NCBI GenBank assembly: GCA_019308655.1
Contig: JAFDHS010000023.1
Span: 1 to 15,211 of the forward strand
Direction: 5' to 3'
DNA: 15,211 nucleotides
Source of the DNA: Deltaproteobacteria bacterium
Lineage (GTDB): Bacteria; Desulfobacterota; Desulfobacteria; Desulfobacterales; JAFDHS01
Part shown: positions 1 to 6,425 of the stretch, in pieces
Numbering within the stretch: the stretch's first letter is position 1
Layout of the letters: each line of letters begins with the position of its first letter
The notes under the pieces: generated by a model
The model's input: the letters and a program-made list of their open reading frames with translations, nothing else
What the model was told of the DNA's origin: nothing
Databases searched by the model: none
Position numbers and translations under genes: made by a program

Positions 1-16
1 TTTCGTAATTAGACAT
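1..16 (-). CDS. Start of a leftward gene cut by the window edge
   Basis: On the minus strand an ATG at 16-14 opens a frame reading Met-Ser-Asn-Tyr-Glu before the window ends. Immediately upstream is a good ribosome binding site, AAAGGA with a spacer of about six bases to the ATG, which is the main reason to believe this start. Too little is visible to suggest a product. The gene would be divergent from the TPR gene on its right, sharing the intergenic stretch 17-81. Confidence 0.45.
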
Positions 17-81
17 GGTGATTCCTTTCAAAATAAAGCATAAAAGTTTCATGTTAAAGTCCGAAATTTATTCTATCAGCT

Positions 82-853
82 ATGGATAAAGAAAGAAAGT
101 ACCTGCACAGGTGGTTATTTTTTAGGAAGTTGTTATTATAAATCAGGTCAACCAGAAGAGGCAATAAAGGCATGTGAACAGGCTATTTGTATTGATCCTG
201 ATAATGCAAAATTTCATTATTTTTTAGGAGATTGTTATTCTGAATTAGGTCGATCAGAAGAAGCAATAAAGGCATGTAAGCAGGCTATTCGTATTGATCC
301 TGATAATGCAAGTGCTCATTATTTTTTAGGAAGTTGTTATTATAAATCAGGTCAACCAGAAGAGGCAGTAAAGGCATGTGAACAGGCTATTCGTATTGAT
401 CCTGATAATGCAAGATCTCATTTTTTATTAGGAGGTTGTTATGATAAATTAGGTCAACCAGAAGAGGCAGTAAAGGCATTTAAGCAGGCTATTCGTATTG
501 ATCCTGATGATGATGCAAATGCTCATTATTTTTTAGGAAGTTGTTATTCTGAATTAGGTCAACCAAAAGAGGCAGTAAAGGCATGTAAGCAGGCTGTTCG
601 TATCAATCCTGATGATGCAAGATCTCATTATTTTTTAGGAATTTGTTATTCTGAATTAGGTCGACCAGAAGATGCAATAAAGGCATGTAAACAGGCTATT
701 CGTATCAACCCTGATTTTGTATATGCTCACTTTAATTTAGGACTCTGCTATTTTACATTGAAAAATACAGGAGCAGCCTTTGAAGAATACAAGATCCTCA
801 AAAATCTCGATAAGGATATTGCAAACAAATTATTCAATATAATGTACGAGTGA
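82..853 (+). pseudogene. Tetratricopeptide (TPR) repeat protein, start out of frame
   Basis: From about 113 to the TGA at 851-853 one frame encodes at least six consecutive 34-residue TPR units of the pattern YFLGxCYxxxGxPEEAxKACxQAIRIDPD, a helix-turn-helix scaffold normally used for protein-protein contacts. This frame is open from 44 but contains no ATG, GTG or TTG at its 5' end. The only plausible start, ATG at 82 (MDKERKYLHR...), is in another frame that stops soon after, so a one-base change between about 100 and 115 (GGTGG) separates start and body. The last repeat is followed by about 25 non-repeat residues. It may be a decayed gene, a sequencing error, or a switchable frame. The family is certain; the partner is unknown, and no signal peptide or fused catalytic domain is visible. 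Confidence 0.75.
116..760 (+). repeat. Tandem 102-bp repeat array encoding the TPR units
   Basis: Equivalent positions of successive units fall at 116, 218, 320, 422, 527, 629 and 731, giving a 102-bp period, except that the fourth unit is 105 bp because of one extra GAT codon (DPDDDAN). The units are nearly identical at DNA level, including synonymous positions, so they arose by recent duplication or are homogenised by recombination rather than being old, protein-level repeats. The seventh unit is partial and more diverged. Confidence 0.9.
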
Positions 854-996
854 ACATTTGCATGTCCGACATGACGGAGTAATGTACATAGAAAATATAG
901 ATAGAGAGGTTCCAGCGAGATTCTTGCGCTCATGTACGATAGGGAATGAGAACTTAATAATATACATTTTCCCCCGTACACTCCTTATTTTTCGAA

Positions 997-1129
997 GCCT
1001 AATGAATTGAAAAGTTGTATTTTATTTTATCTTTGTTCCTAAATAAGCAAGAAGGTTGAAGATAGGGGAGGGGCACGAAGAGCCGCCTACCAAAGCGCTT
1101 AGAGCGCTCTTCAACCGCGCCCGTTATAG
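997..1129 (+). other. attC-like integron recombination site, upstream of first cassette gene
   Basis: A GCCTAAT (997-1003, one base off the RYYYAAC consensus) and a GTTATAG (1123-1129, a poor match to GTTRRRY) bracket 133 bp of imperfect palindrome, within the known attC size range. Inside are inverted arms GGTTGAAGA (1054-1062) with TCTTCAACC (1108-1116) and, overlapping, GAAGAGC (1077-1083) with GCTCTTC (1106-1112). The gene at 1138 begins nine bases after the right core, as in a cassette. Both core matches are imperfect. The rest of 854-1137 holds nothing else I can recognise; the minus-strand reading frames there look spurious. Confidence 0.35.
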
Positions 1130-1137
1130 TAAAAACG

Positions 1138-1947
1138 ATGGTATACTCTGAAATCGAAAAAGAAATTATCTTTCTCAAAGCTGTCCAAGAATTGATTGAT
1201 GAAATGGTCAATTATGAAGTGCTATATTTGATTGGAGAAGATCCTCATTCTGAAATTAGATTCAAATCTTCAATCCACCAAAGATTTTTCAATATAATAC
1301 TGGTCGATTTTTTGTCTCGTTCAGATAAAAAGGTCATGGGAGAAAATCTATCATATTTAGAAACAGTTAGAAAAATATGTGCGAATCCACATTTTAACAT
1401 AGATGGTTCAGTTGATGCTTTGGCAGCAGCCTCACAAGAATTCACAGAGTGGTTGGAACAGGATGCAGAGGTAGAAGTTTGGTTGCCATCAACCGAAATA
1501 GAAACGACATTGTCTATAAAGAGAATTGAATTTCTAAAAATATGCGGAAATATTTCAAAGCATAACTTTTCCCGTTTATCTGGAGTAGTCAGTGAGCTTA
1601 TTAAAGTTTTTGGAAGAAATAGTACCAAAATTAGCTTTGAAGAAGCTTTGCTTATTCTTTGTGAATTTTATGAAAGATTTCATGATGATATCTTAAACTA
1701 TCATGTCAGTACTATTGTTGAGTTTCTTAACAACATCAGGTGGGGTATTCACAAATATTTAAAACCGGAATTTTCGCAATCTATTATACATGAAGACGGT
1801 GATCCTCCTAAATACAGGTACACTTACCCTGTAGGCGTTGAAGGTAAATTTGCAAAAAATACTTATTGGGAATTAATGAACAAAATTCGTAGCAGCCCCT
1901 ATGTGAAGGAATTCAAAGTTACTCGTTACTTGAAATTAAGATATTAA
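1138..1947 (+). CDS. Conserved hypothetical protein, cassette-like gene
   Basis: A 269-residue soluble protein without signal peptide or membrane segment. I recognise no catalytic domain. Visible landmarks are a helical middle with the segment KICGNISKHNFSRL (about residues 134-147), a following helix rich in FxxFHDD, and a C-terminal block that ends in KVTRYLKLRY. The GNxxKH pattern recalls helical bundles such as HEPN-type proteins, but the conserved Arg-x4-6-His ribonuclease motif is not evident, so no activity is claimed. No Shine-Dalgarno precedes the ATG, which is common for integron cassette genes; a later in-frame ATG at 1204 is an alternative. The gene sits alone between two attC-like sites and is AT-rich compared with the DNA after 4200, consistent with acquisition by transfer. 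Confidence 0.75.
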   Translation: MVYSEIEKEIIFLKAVQELIDEMVNYEVLYLIGEDPHSEIRFKSSIHQRFFNIILVDFLSRSDKKVMGENLSYLETVRKICANPHFNIDGSVDALAAASQEFTEWLEQDAEVEVWLPSTEIETTLSIKRIEFLKICGNISKHNFSRLSGVVSELIKVFGRNSTKISFEEALLILCEFYERFHDDILNYHVSTIVEFLNNIRWGIHKYLKPEFSQSIIHEDGDPPKYRYTYPVGVEGKFAKNTYWELMNKIRSSPYVKEFKVTRYLKLRY

Positions 1948-1949
1948 AG

Positions 1950-2028
1950 CTATAGCAGACGGCGAGAAACACGGCGGAGCTGACGCGGCAAGTTTGGGTA
2001 GCGCCGCTTATTACCCTGGGTGTTAGGC
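1950..2028 (+). other. attC-like integron recombination site between two cassette genes
   Basis: The right end carries a perfect GTTRRRY core, GTTAGGC at 2022-2028, the most typical attC core. The left end CTATAGC (1950-1956) differs by one base from CTATAAC, the complement expected from the start of the preceding cassette (GTTATAG at 1123). That cross-match, own start pairing with own end, is what cassette excision chemistry predicts. The 79 bp between are GC-rich with short inverted arms (GCGGC 1985-1989 with GCCGC 2003-2007; GGGTA and TACCC around 1996-2016), in contrast to the AT-rich genes on either side. Confidence 0.45.
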
Positions 2029-2049
2029 AAAAAAAAGAGGACCTCAGCC

Positions 2050-2721
2050 ATGAAGAAAAAAATTAAAAAAATCCTTAGCAACCTTAAAAGTGTGGAGGAA
2101 GATCTTTTAGCGTTATCAGATGATTTATGGCTTGAAATAAATCACAATGACAATGACTCAATAAAGAAAGGCGTAACATTCAAGTCTGATTTTAATCAGC
2201 GTAATTCTCAATTTATCACATCGGCGAATGCACTTTCTGAACTAATTCAGAATTATACAAATACCCCTTTATACACCGAAGAAGAAAATACTAACATTGT
2301 CCATACGCATTCGGAAAGAGATCGTATAATCAAAGAATTAAATAATAAAAAGCCTCACTCATTGAGAGAAAACTTTAAATATAAACGGCCTTTTGGTTTT
2401 GTGATAGAAGACTCAGCGTACAGAAATAAGCTCACTTGGGCAGAAGTTTACAACCAAATAAACACTTATCTTCGAAACAAAGATTCAGCTCTTTTCAATT
2501 CCTTGGGAAACGACCAAGATCATATAAGCAATCGAAACAATAAATATTTCTCCAAACATTCGACTGACTTGCGCAGCCCAAAGAAATGTGGATCTTCTAT
2601 CTATGTTGAAATGAATTTATCAGCTAATCAGATACGAGATAGCATAAGAAGATTGTTAAAAACATTTAAAATCCAAGAATCTAAACTAACCATCTATCTT
2701 CGAGAGGATAGAGATGCATAA
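2050..2721 (+). CDS. Hypothetical protein with SeqA-like C-terminal pattern
   Basis: I chose ATG 2050 (MKKKIKKILSN) because GAGG at 2037-2040 lies nine bases upstream; a GTG at 2020 would start inside the attC core. The protein is 223 residues. The N-terminal third is helical and basic at the start. The C-terminal ~110 residues begin KRPFGFVIEDSAY, then a TWAEVYNQINTYL helix, NKYFSKH, and SSIYVEMNLSANQIRDSIRRLLKTF. I recall this arrangement (helix, YFS, YVExNLSANxIxxxIRRLL) from a widespread uncharacterised family found in accessory DNA. Its spacing also recalls the C-terminal DNA-binding domain of SeqA (YFA ... PGTPYWVITN ... I..IM). The SeqA link is an inference. It is the second cassette-like gene, following the attC-like site directly. 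Confidence 0.75.
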   Translation: MKKKIKKILSNLKSVEEDLLALSDDLWLEINHNDNDSIKKGVTFKSDFNQRNSQFITSANALSELIQNYTNTPLYTEEENTNIVHTHSERDRIIKELNNKKPHSLRENFKYKRPFGFVIEDSAYRNKLTWAEVYNQINTYLRNKDSALFNSLGNDQDHISNRNNKYFSKHSTDLRSPKKCGSSIYVEMNLSANQIRDSIRRLLKTFKIQESKLTIYLREDRDA

Positions 2722-2729
2722 ATTGCTTA

Positions 2730-2800
2730 ATCGGGTCGTCGGGGTTTTTTTCTCCCTCAGCCCCACACCACCACGGCAAGCGGGCGGTTCACGAAGATTA
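2730..2800 (-). mobile_element. Possible 3'-end remnant of a group II intron
   Basis: Read on the minus strand, the sequence runs CTTCGTGAACCGCC, a shortened arm, GGTGGTGTGGGG, and about 30 bases later ends ACCCGAT. That order resembles domain V and domain VI of one bacterial group II intron type (GAACCGCC ... GGTGGTGTGG ... ACCCGAT end). The domain V hairpin is shortened and no reverse transcriptase is nearby, so this would be a dead scar. It lies directly after the second cassette gene, where an attC would be expected. It rests on memory of the motif rather than an alignment. Confidence 0.35.
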
Positions 2801-3003
2801 ACGGATTATAGCTGGATAAAAGTCTAAACCACACATTCTCGGGGTTACTGCAAATAACTGCTATACATCCAAACTTCAATCTTATGTTGAATCCCAGCTA
2901 AAAAGTTGCAATAAAGCAATTTTCTATTCAAGATGAAAGAAGTAATAAAATGGGCATATCAATTAAATAATTATAAAAAATGCTGAAATACAGGATGCAA
3001 CTT

Positions 3004-3402
3004 ATGGAGAATCTGGCAATCTACGTTTTTACTTTTTTATTATTACTCGGTGTAATCAAGATAATAGAATATTTTGAAGAAGAATCTCGAAGAAAGCGCT
3101 CAAATCTTACGGAGGAAGAATATAAACGATGTAAAAATTTGGAGAGGAGAATTGATAACGAAAGATATAGTATGGGTGATGATGAAGAATATTTGAAAGT
3201 ATTCAAAAAATTAAAACTCAGCGGATGGGATGATGATGATATAGAGGATTTAATTAAAGATGGGAAAAAAATGAATTGGACGGAGGTTGAGCTAACTGAA
3301 TACTTAAGGGGTTTCATAGACCTTCTTGAAGATAATGAGGATTTTGAAGATAAATGGTTAGATTTGATTAGAAATGACAATAAAGGCCGAGCCGCTGATT
3401 AA
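3004..3402 (+). CDS. Small single-span membrane protein with a charged tail, unknown function
   Basis: With the ATG at 3004 the product is 132 residues: MENLAIYVFTFLLLLGVIKIIEYFEEESRRKR, i.e. one hydrophobic helix (about residues 4-21) at the N-terminus followed by a positively charged stretch, which favours an N-out, cytoplasmic-tail topology. The remaining ~100 residues are very acidic and helical (GDDEEYLKVF, GWDDDDIEDLI, LLEDNEDFEDKW). AGGA at 2992-2995, eight bases upstream, supports this start over the ATGs at 2980 and 2995 in the same frame. I do not recognise a family. It stands alone, with AT-rich composition like the cassette genes to its left. Confidence 0.6.
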   Translation: MENLAIYVFTFLLLLGVIKIIEYFEEESRRKRSNLTEEEYKRCKNLERRIDNERYSMGDDEEYLKVFKKLKLSGWDDDDIEDLIKDGKKMNWTEVELTEYLRGFIDLLEDNEDFEDKWLDLIRNDNKGRAAD

Positions 3403-3507
3403 TCCGTTTCCTTGGCTTTTGATACCTGCTATAAATCTGTACTCATTGAATTTTTTTAACGTGCTTTAATATCAATATGATATCAAAGCATCAGTGCAAC
3501 GGATTAG
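3399..3507. repeat. Nested inverted repeat with a 13-bp inner hairpin
   Basis: Outer arms TAATCCGTT (3400-3408) and AACGGATTA (3498-3506) enclose an inner hairpin, TGCTTTAATATCA (3462-3474) against TGATATCAAAGCA (3478-3490), with one mismatch and a three-base loop. The left outer arm overlaps the stop codon of the preceding gene. A third copy of AACGGATTA lies at 2800-2808. The element has no T-tract, so it does not look like an ordinary terminator. It could be a small palindromic element or an end structure of a mobile cassette. Confidence 0.5.
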
Positions 3508-3554
3508 AGTAGAAATAATTCTTATCCTGTTCAGGTAAATTCTGAAGCCAATTG

Positions 3555-3712
3555 ATCTTATTCACTCACTACCGATGGAAATGGAGACAAATACCTTCAG
3601 CTTGACACCTACGGATCGGCCACCTGGCAAAATCCTGGGAAAAAGCAATACCGTAAGATTTAGTCCTGAAGCAATCGGGTATCTGCACAATATTTTAAAA
3701 CAGAACTTATAG
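3555..3712 (+). pseudogene. Frameshifted C-terminal gene fragment
   Basis: One frame reads TTDGNGDKYLQLDTYGSATW and then loses similarity; the adjacent frame continues TDRPPGKILGK, SNTVRFSPEAIGYLHNIL and stops at 3710-3712. Joined around 3620 they give GDKYLQLDTYGS-DRPPGK...TVRFSPEAIGYLHNIL, a pattern I have seen at the C-terminus of uncharacterised bacterial proteins, sometimes next to restriction genes. No start and no N-terminal part are visible. This is decayed coding DNA, not a gene. The stretch 3713-3876 that follows shows nothing I can recognise. Confidence 0.4.
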
Positions 3713-3876
3713 AGAGACCTCTATTGTCATTTATACTGGAATTTATGCCGTTGGTTATTGTGTCTGGTATGCTTGTAATACTGTCACCAGCTTGATCAGA
3801 AGTGCCGTGATGTTGAGCCCAAAGCCAACAAGGGGTTGGCCGGTGAACCGGGAATAGAGGCACCACTCAAGACTTG

Positions 3877-4089
3877 ATGTTCGAATTAAATCGTAAAAGG
3901 AAAATGCTCGAAAATTATCTCCCACATTTCGCCAAGCTCAACACCGATAGGGGCAGACACCGCTGGTCGATGCTGACATGCCACCGTGCTCCACACAAGC
4001 CTTTTCTTTTGTTATCAGTTATGGATCTGATTGCCCAGGAAATTCCGGGGACACCTTATTTATTTTTCTTTTTGGATCCAAGATTTTGA
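3877..4089 (+). pseudogene. N-terminal fragment of an HNH-type predicted restriction endonuclease
   Basis: The segment MLENYLPHFAKLNTDRG (from 3904) and RAPHKPFLLLSVMDLIAQ, ending at about 4038, matches the conserved N-terminal region of the predicted restriction endonucleases of the COG3440 type, whose HNH nuclease domain lies at the C-terminus. Here the similarity ends abruptly after LIAQ; the last ~17 residues (EIPGTPYLFFFLDPRF) are encoded by unrelated DNA, and no HNH domain follows. The fragment therefore cannot be an active nuclease. The 3' part was lost when other DNA, probably a REP-associated transposase element end, was joined at about 4038. Confidence 0.6.
4038..4062 (+). mobile_element. 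Likely end sequence of a REP-associated tyrosine transposase element
   Basis: The stretch ATTCCGGGGACACCTTATTT (4042-4061) closely resembles a border sequence, ATTCCGGGGACACCATACTT, that I recall next to many Y1-type REP-associated transposase genes in environmental bacteria. No transposase gene is present. It begins exactly where similarity of the restriction-endonuclease fragment ends, so it marks an insertion or deletion junction. Confidence 0.4.
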
Positions 4090-4105
4090 AATAAAAAAAC
4101 TCAAG

Positions 4106-4197
4106 ATATAGGTTTAACTTCGGCTGTGCTGAATTTTATCTTTCCCTTATCATATAGGTTTAACTTCGGCTGTGCTGAATTTTATCTTTCCCTTATC
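4106..4197. repeat. Perfect 46-bp tandem duplication at the 3' end of the helicase gene
   Basis: Positions 4106-4151 and 4152-4197 are identical. The right copy contains the last codons and stop of the minus-strand helicase gene (LIRER, stop 4184-4182); the left copy repeats that end downstream of the stop and so leaves the protein unchanged. There are exactly two copies with no spacer. Confidence 0.95.
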
Positions 4198-6425
4198 AAT
4201 TCAAGCAGTTCCTCCGCTGAAATTTTCCCACTCATATCAGTTCCGGCCAGCAGGCTGTCGGCCAGGTCCCGCTTTTTTGCATGCAGCCTGACGATCTTCT
4301 CTTCAATAGCGCCCCGCATGACAAGGCGGTAAACCGTAACCGGCTGCTGCTGGCCGATACGGTAAGCCCGGTCCGAAGCCTGATCTTCCACTGCCGGGTT
4401 CCACCATGGATCCATGTGGATCACGTAAGAGGCTGCGGTAAGGTTGAGCCCGAGGCCGCCGGCCTTGAGGCTGATCAGAAAGATATCGCCTTCACCGGCC
4501 TGAAAGCGGTCTACCTGCTTTTTGCGCTCCTTTGCGGGCGTACTCCCGTCGATATAGCGGTAATCAATCTTTTGGTCCTCCAGGTATTGCCGCAGAATAT
4601 TCAGATGGCCCACAAACTGACTGAAGACCAGGGCCTTGTGACCATTTTCGCGAAGCTCCGTTACAAGATTACCGAAAAGATCGAGTTTGGCGCCCGACAG
4701 GCCGCACTCCGGCATCACCAGGCTCGGATGGCAGCAGGCCCTCCGCAGTTTCATGATTTCGGCCAGAATTTTAAAATGTTTGCGGCCCGGCGGCGTCTCA
4801 TCATCTTCCAGTTTTTTAACAGCCTCCTGCCTCAGGGCCTCGTAAAAGGCCTTTTCTTCCCGGCCCATTTCCACTTCAAGAATAACGTCGGTGCGCGGCG
4901 GCAGGTCATCCAGAACCTGGGATTTGATCCGCCGCAGAATAAAAGGACTGATCATTTTCTTCAGCCTTCTTCGCGCGTCAGCACTGTTGTCACGTTCGAT
5001 AGGAAGAACGAAACGCTCGTTGAATCGCTTCAGGGGCCCCAAAAGCCCTGGATTGACAAAATTGAAAAGTGTCCAAAATTCCGTCAGGTTGTTCTCGATC
5101 GGCGTACCGGTAGTAATAATCCGGAAATCTCCGTTGAGTTCCATGGCCGCCCGCGAACGGCGGGTAGTTATGTTTTTTATGGCCTGAGCTTCATCCAGAA
5201 CAACCGTGTGCCAATTAACTTCAGTAAGCAGCTTGACTTCCTGCTGTAAAAGGGTGTAGCTGACCACCAGCAGATCAAACCCCTTCAAATTCTTTATCAT
5301 TTCCTTCCTGTTGCTTCCTCCAAAAAGGAGCGCATTCAGCGTCGGAGCAAAGCGTTTGGCCTCATCCATCCAGTTGCTGCACACGGAGGTGGGGGCCACG
5401 ACCAGGGCCGGGCCTTCAGATGCACGAGCAAGCATCAGCGCCAGGGCCTGAACCGTTTTACCCAACCCCATATCGTCGGCAAGGCATGCGCCCACCCCCC
5501 AATGGGCCAGCCGCATCAGCCAGCTATACCCATCAACCTGGTACGCCCTGAGTTCCCCCTTGAAGGTCGATGGAACTTCCGGAATAAGCTCCCTGCCCTG
5601 CCTGATCCGCTTGACCTTCTCTTTCCAGACCTTGTCCGATTTGAGTTTGGGAATGTTATCGGCGAATTCCTCCAGAAGGAGCGCCGAAAGGGGGCTGAAA
5701 CGGACGGTTTTTCCCCTGCCGTGGGAAAGCGTTTCCAATTCAGCCAGTTTGCGGCGAAACACCTCGGTCAGAGCAATAAAACGGCCGTCATCCAGAGGAA
5801 TAAAGCGATGTTCGGTTTGACCGATAAGATCCAGAAGTTTTTTCATGTCGAGCACAAGATTCTCATCCGCTTTGAGTTCTCCGCTCACTTCAAACCAGTT
5901 ATTCCTGCTTTTTATCCCCATATGCAGCCGCTCAAAGGAAATTTCCTCGACAACCTTCAACTTCTCTCCTTCCGGCCATTCCACAATAACCCGCCCGTCG
6001 TCCTGAAGTTTTTTCAGCTCCGTCAACACCTGCAAACAGTCTTCGGGTTCGGCCAGATAGCCTGTGCGGTCGATTTCGTCGAAAATCGGCAGGGAAGGAC
6101 AAGCCGTTTCAACCGCCCGCGCCATCTTCTCCTCAATTCCGAGATTTCGTTGCGTCTGAATGCGTTTACCCGCAACCCTGGCAATGATCGTTTTATCTCC
6201 GATGCCCGGTTTCAGATGCGGCCCTCCCTCACCCAGAGGCTTGACAACCACTTCGACCCGAAAGCCTTCCCCCGAAGGAAGCATCCGCACATACGGCATG
6301 GTATTTCCCTTTTTTTCAGCAATATCATCCGATGCGCCGCCGATTGAGGAATGTACGGTCAGCGAAGAAGAAATGGCAGCCATGGCGGTCAGTACCTGAT
6401 CTTTGGCATGAAGAGGTATACTCAA
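4182..6425 (-). CDS. SNF2-family DNA-dependent ATPase/helicase, C-terminal part of a frameshifted gene
   Basis: This 747-residue frame carries the full SNF2 (Swi2/Snf2) motor, an ATP-driven double-stranded DNA translocase: motif I DDMGLGKT (residues 317-324), motif II DEAQ (411-414), motif III TGTPIENN, helicase C-terminal domain from KALVFSQFVGHL through SLKAGGLGLNL, and the arginine-finger motif VI QASDRAYRIGQ (682-692). The ATG at 6425 is probably not the true start. The bases upstream in this frame read NTSRFQVIEITEEHRRIAGILGKKGLSIPLHAK, which fits the family's continuous linker, so this is the C-terminal two-thirds of one ~1,390-residue protein whose N-terminus is the frame 6422-8362. 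Bacterial proteins of this class act in DNA repair or remodelling, or in defence; nothing here decides which. Its 3' end is tandemly duplicated. Confidence 0.9.
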   Translation of the reverse strand: MSIPLHAKDQVLTAMAAISSSLTVHSSIGGASDDIAEKKGNTMPYVRMLPSGEGFRVEVVVKPLGEGGPHLKPGIGDKTIIARVAGKRIQTQRNLGIEEKMARAVETACPSLPIFDEIDRTGYLAEPEDCLQVLTELKKLQDDGRVIVEWPEGEKLKVVEEISFERLHMGIKSRNNWFEVSGELKADENLVLDMKKLLDLIGQTEHRFIPLDDGRFIALTEVFRRKLAELETLSHGRGKTVRFSPLSALLLEEFADNIPKLKSDKVWKEKVKRIRQGRELIPEVPSTFKGELRAYQVDGYSWLMRLAHWGVGACLADDMGLGKTVQALALMLARASEGPALVVAPTSVCSNWMDEAKRFAPTLNALLFGGSNRKEMIKNLKGFDLLVVSYTLLQQEVKLLTEVNWHTVVLDEAQAIKNITTRRSRAAMELNGDFRIITTGTPIENNLTEFWTLFNFVNPGLLGPLKRFNERFVLPIERDNSADARRRLKKMISPFILRRIKSQVLDDLPPRTDVILEVEMGREEKAFYEALRQEAVKKLEDDETPPGRKHFKILAEIMKLRRACCHPSLVMPECGLSGAKLDLFGNLVTELRENGHKALVFSQFVGHLNILRQYLEDQKIDYRYIDGSTPAKERKKQVDRFQAGEGDIFLISLKAGGLGLNLTAASYVIHMDPWWNPAVEDQASDRAYRIGQQQPVTVYRLVMRGAIEEKIVRLHAKKRDLADSLLAGTDMSGKISAEELLELIRER

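Noticed and set aside
116..760. Regularly spaced repeats as a CRISPR array
   Set aside because: The 102-bp period has no unique spacers and translates as continuous TPR units in one frame.
748..1628. Minus-strand reading frames over the TPR end and the first cassette gene
   Set aside because: They overlap better-supported plus-strand coding or non-coding palindromic DNA and have low-complexity, domain-free translations.
2020..2049. GTG at 2020 as start of the second cassette gene
   Set aside because: It lies inside the attC-like core; ATG 2050 has a proper ribosome binding site.
3399..3507. Nested palindrome as a further attC site
   Set aside because: The outer arms do not match RYYYAAC/GTTRRRY in either orientation.
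4281..6399. Long plus-strand reading frames (for example 4281-5249 and 5502-6347)
   Set aside because: They are antisense to the SNF2 motor, whose motifs are unmistakable; their translations show no domain.
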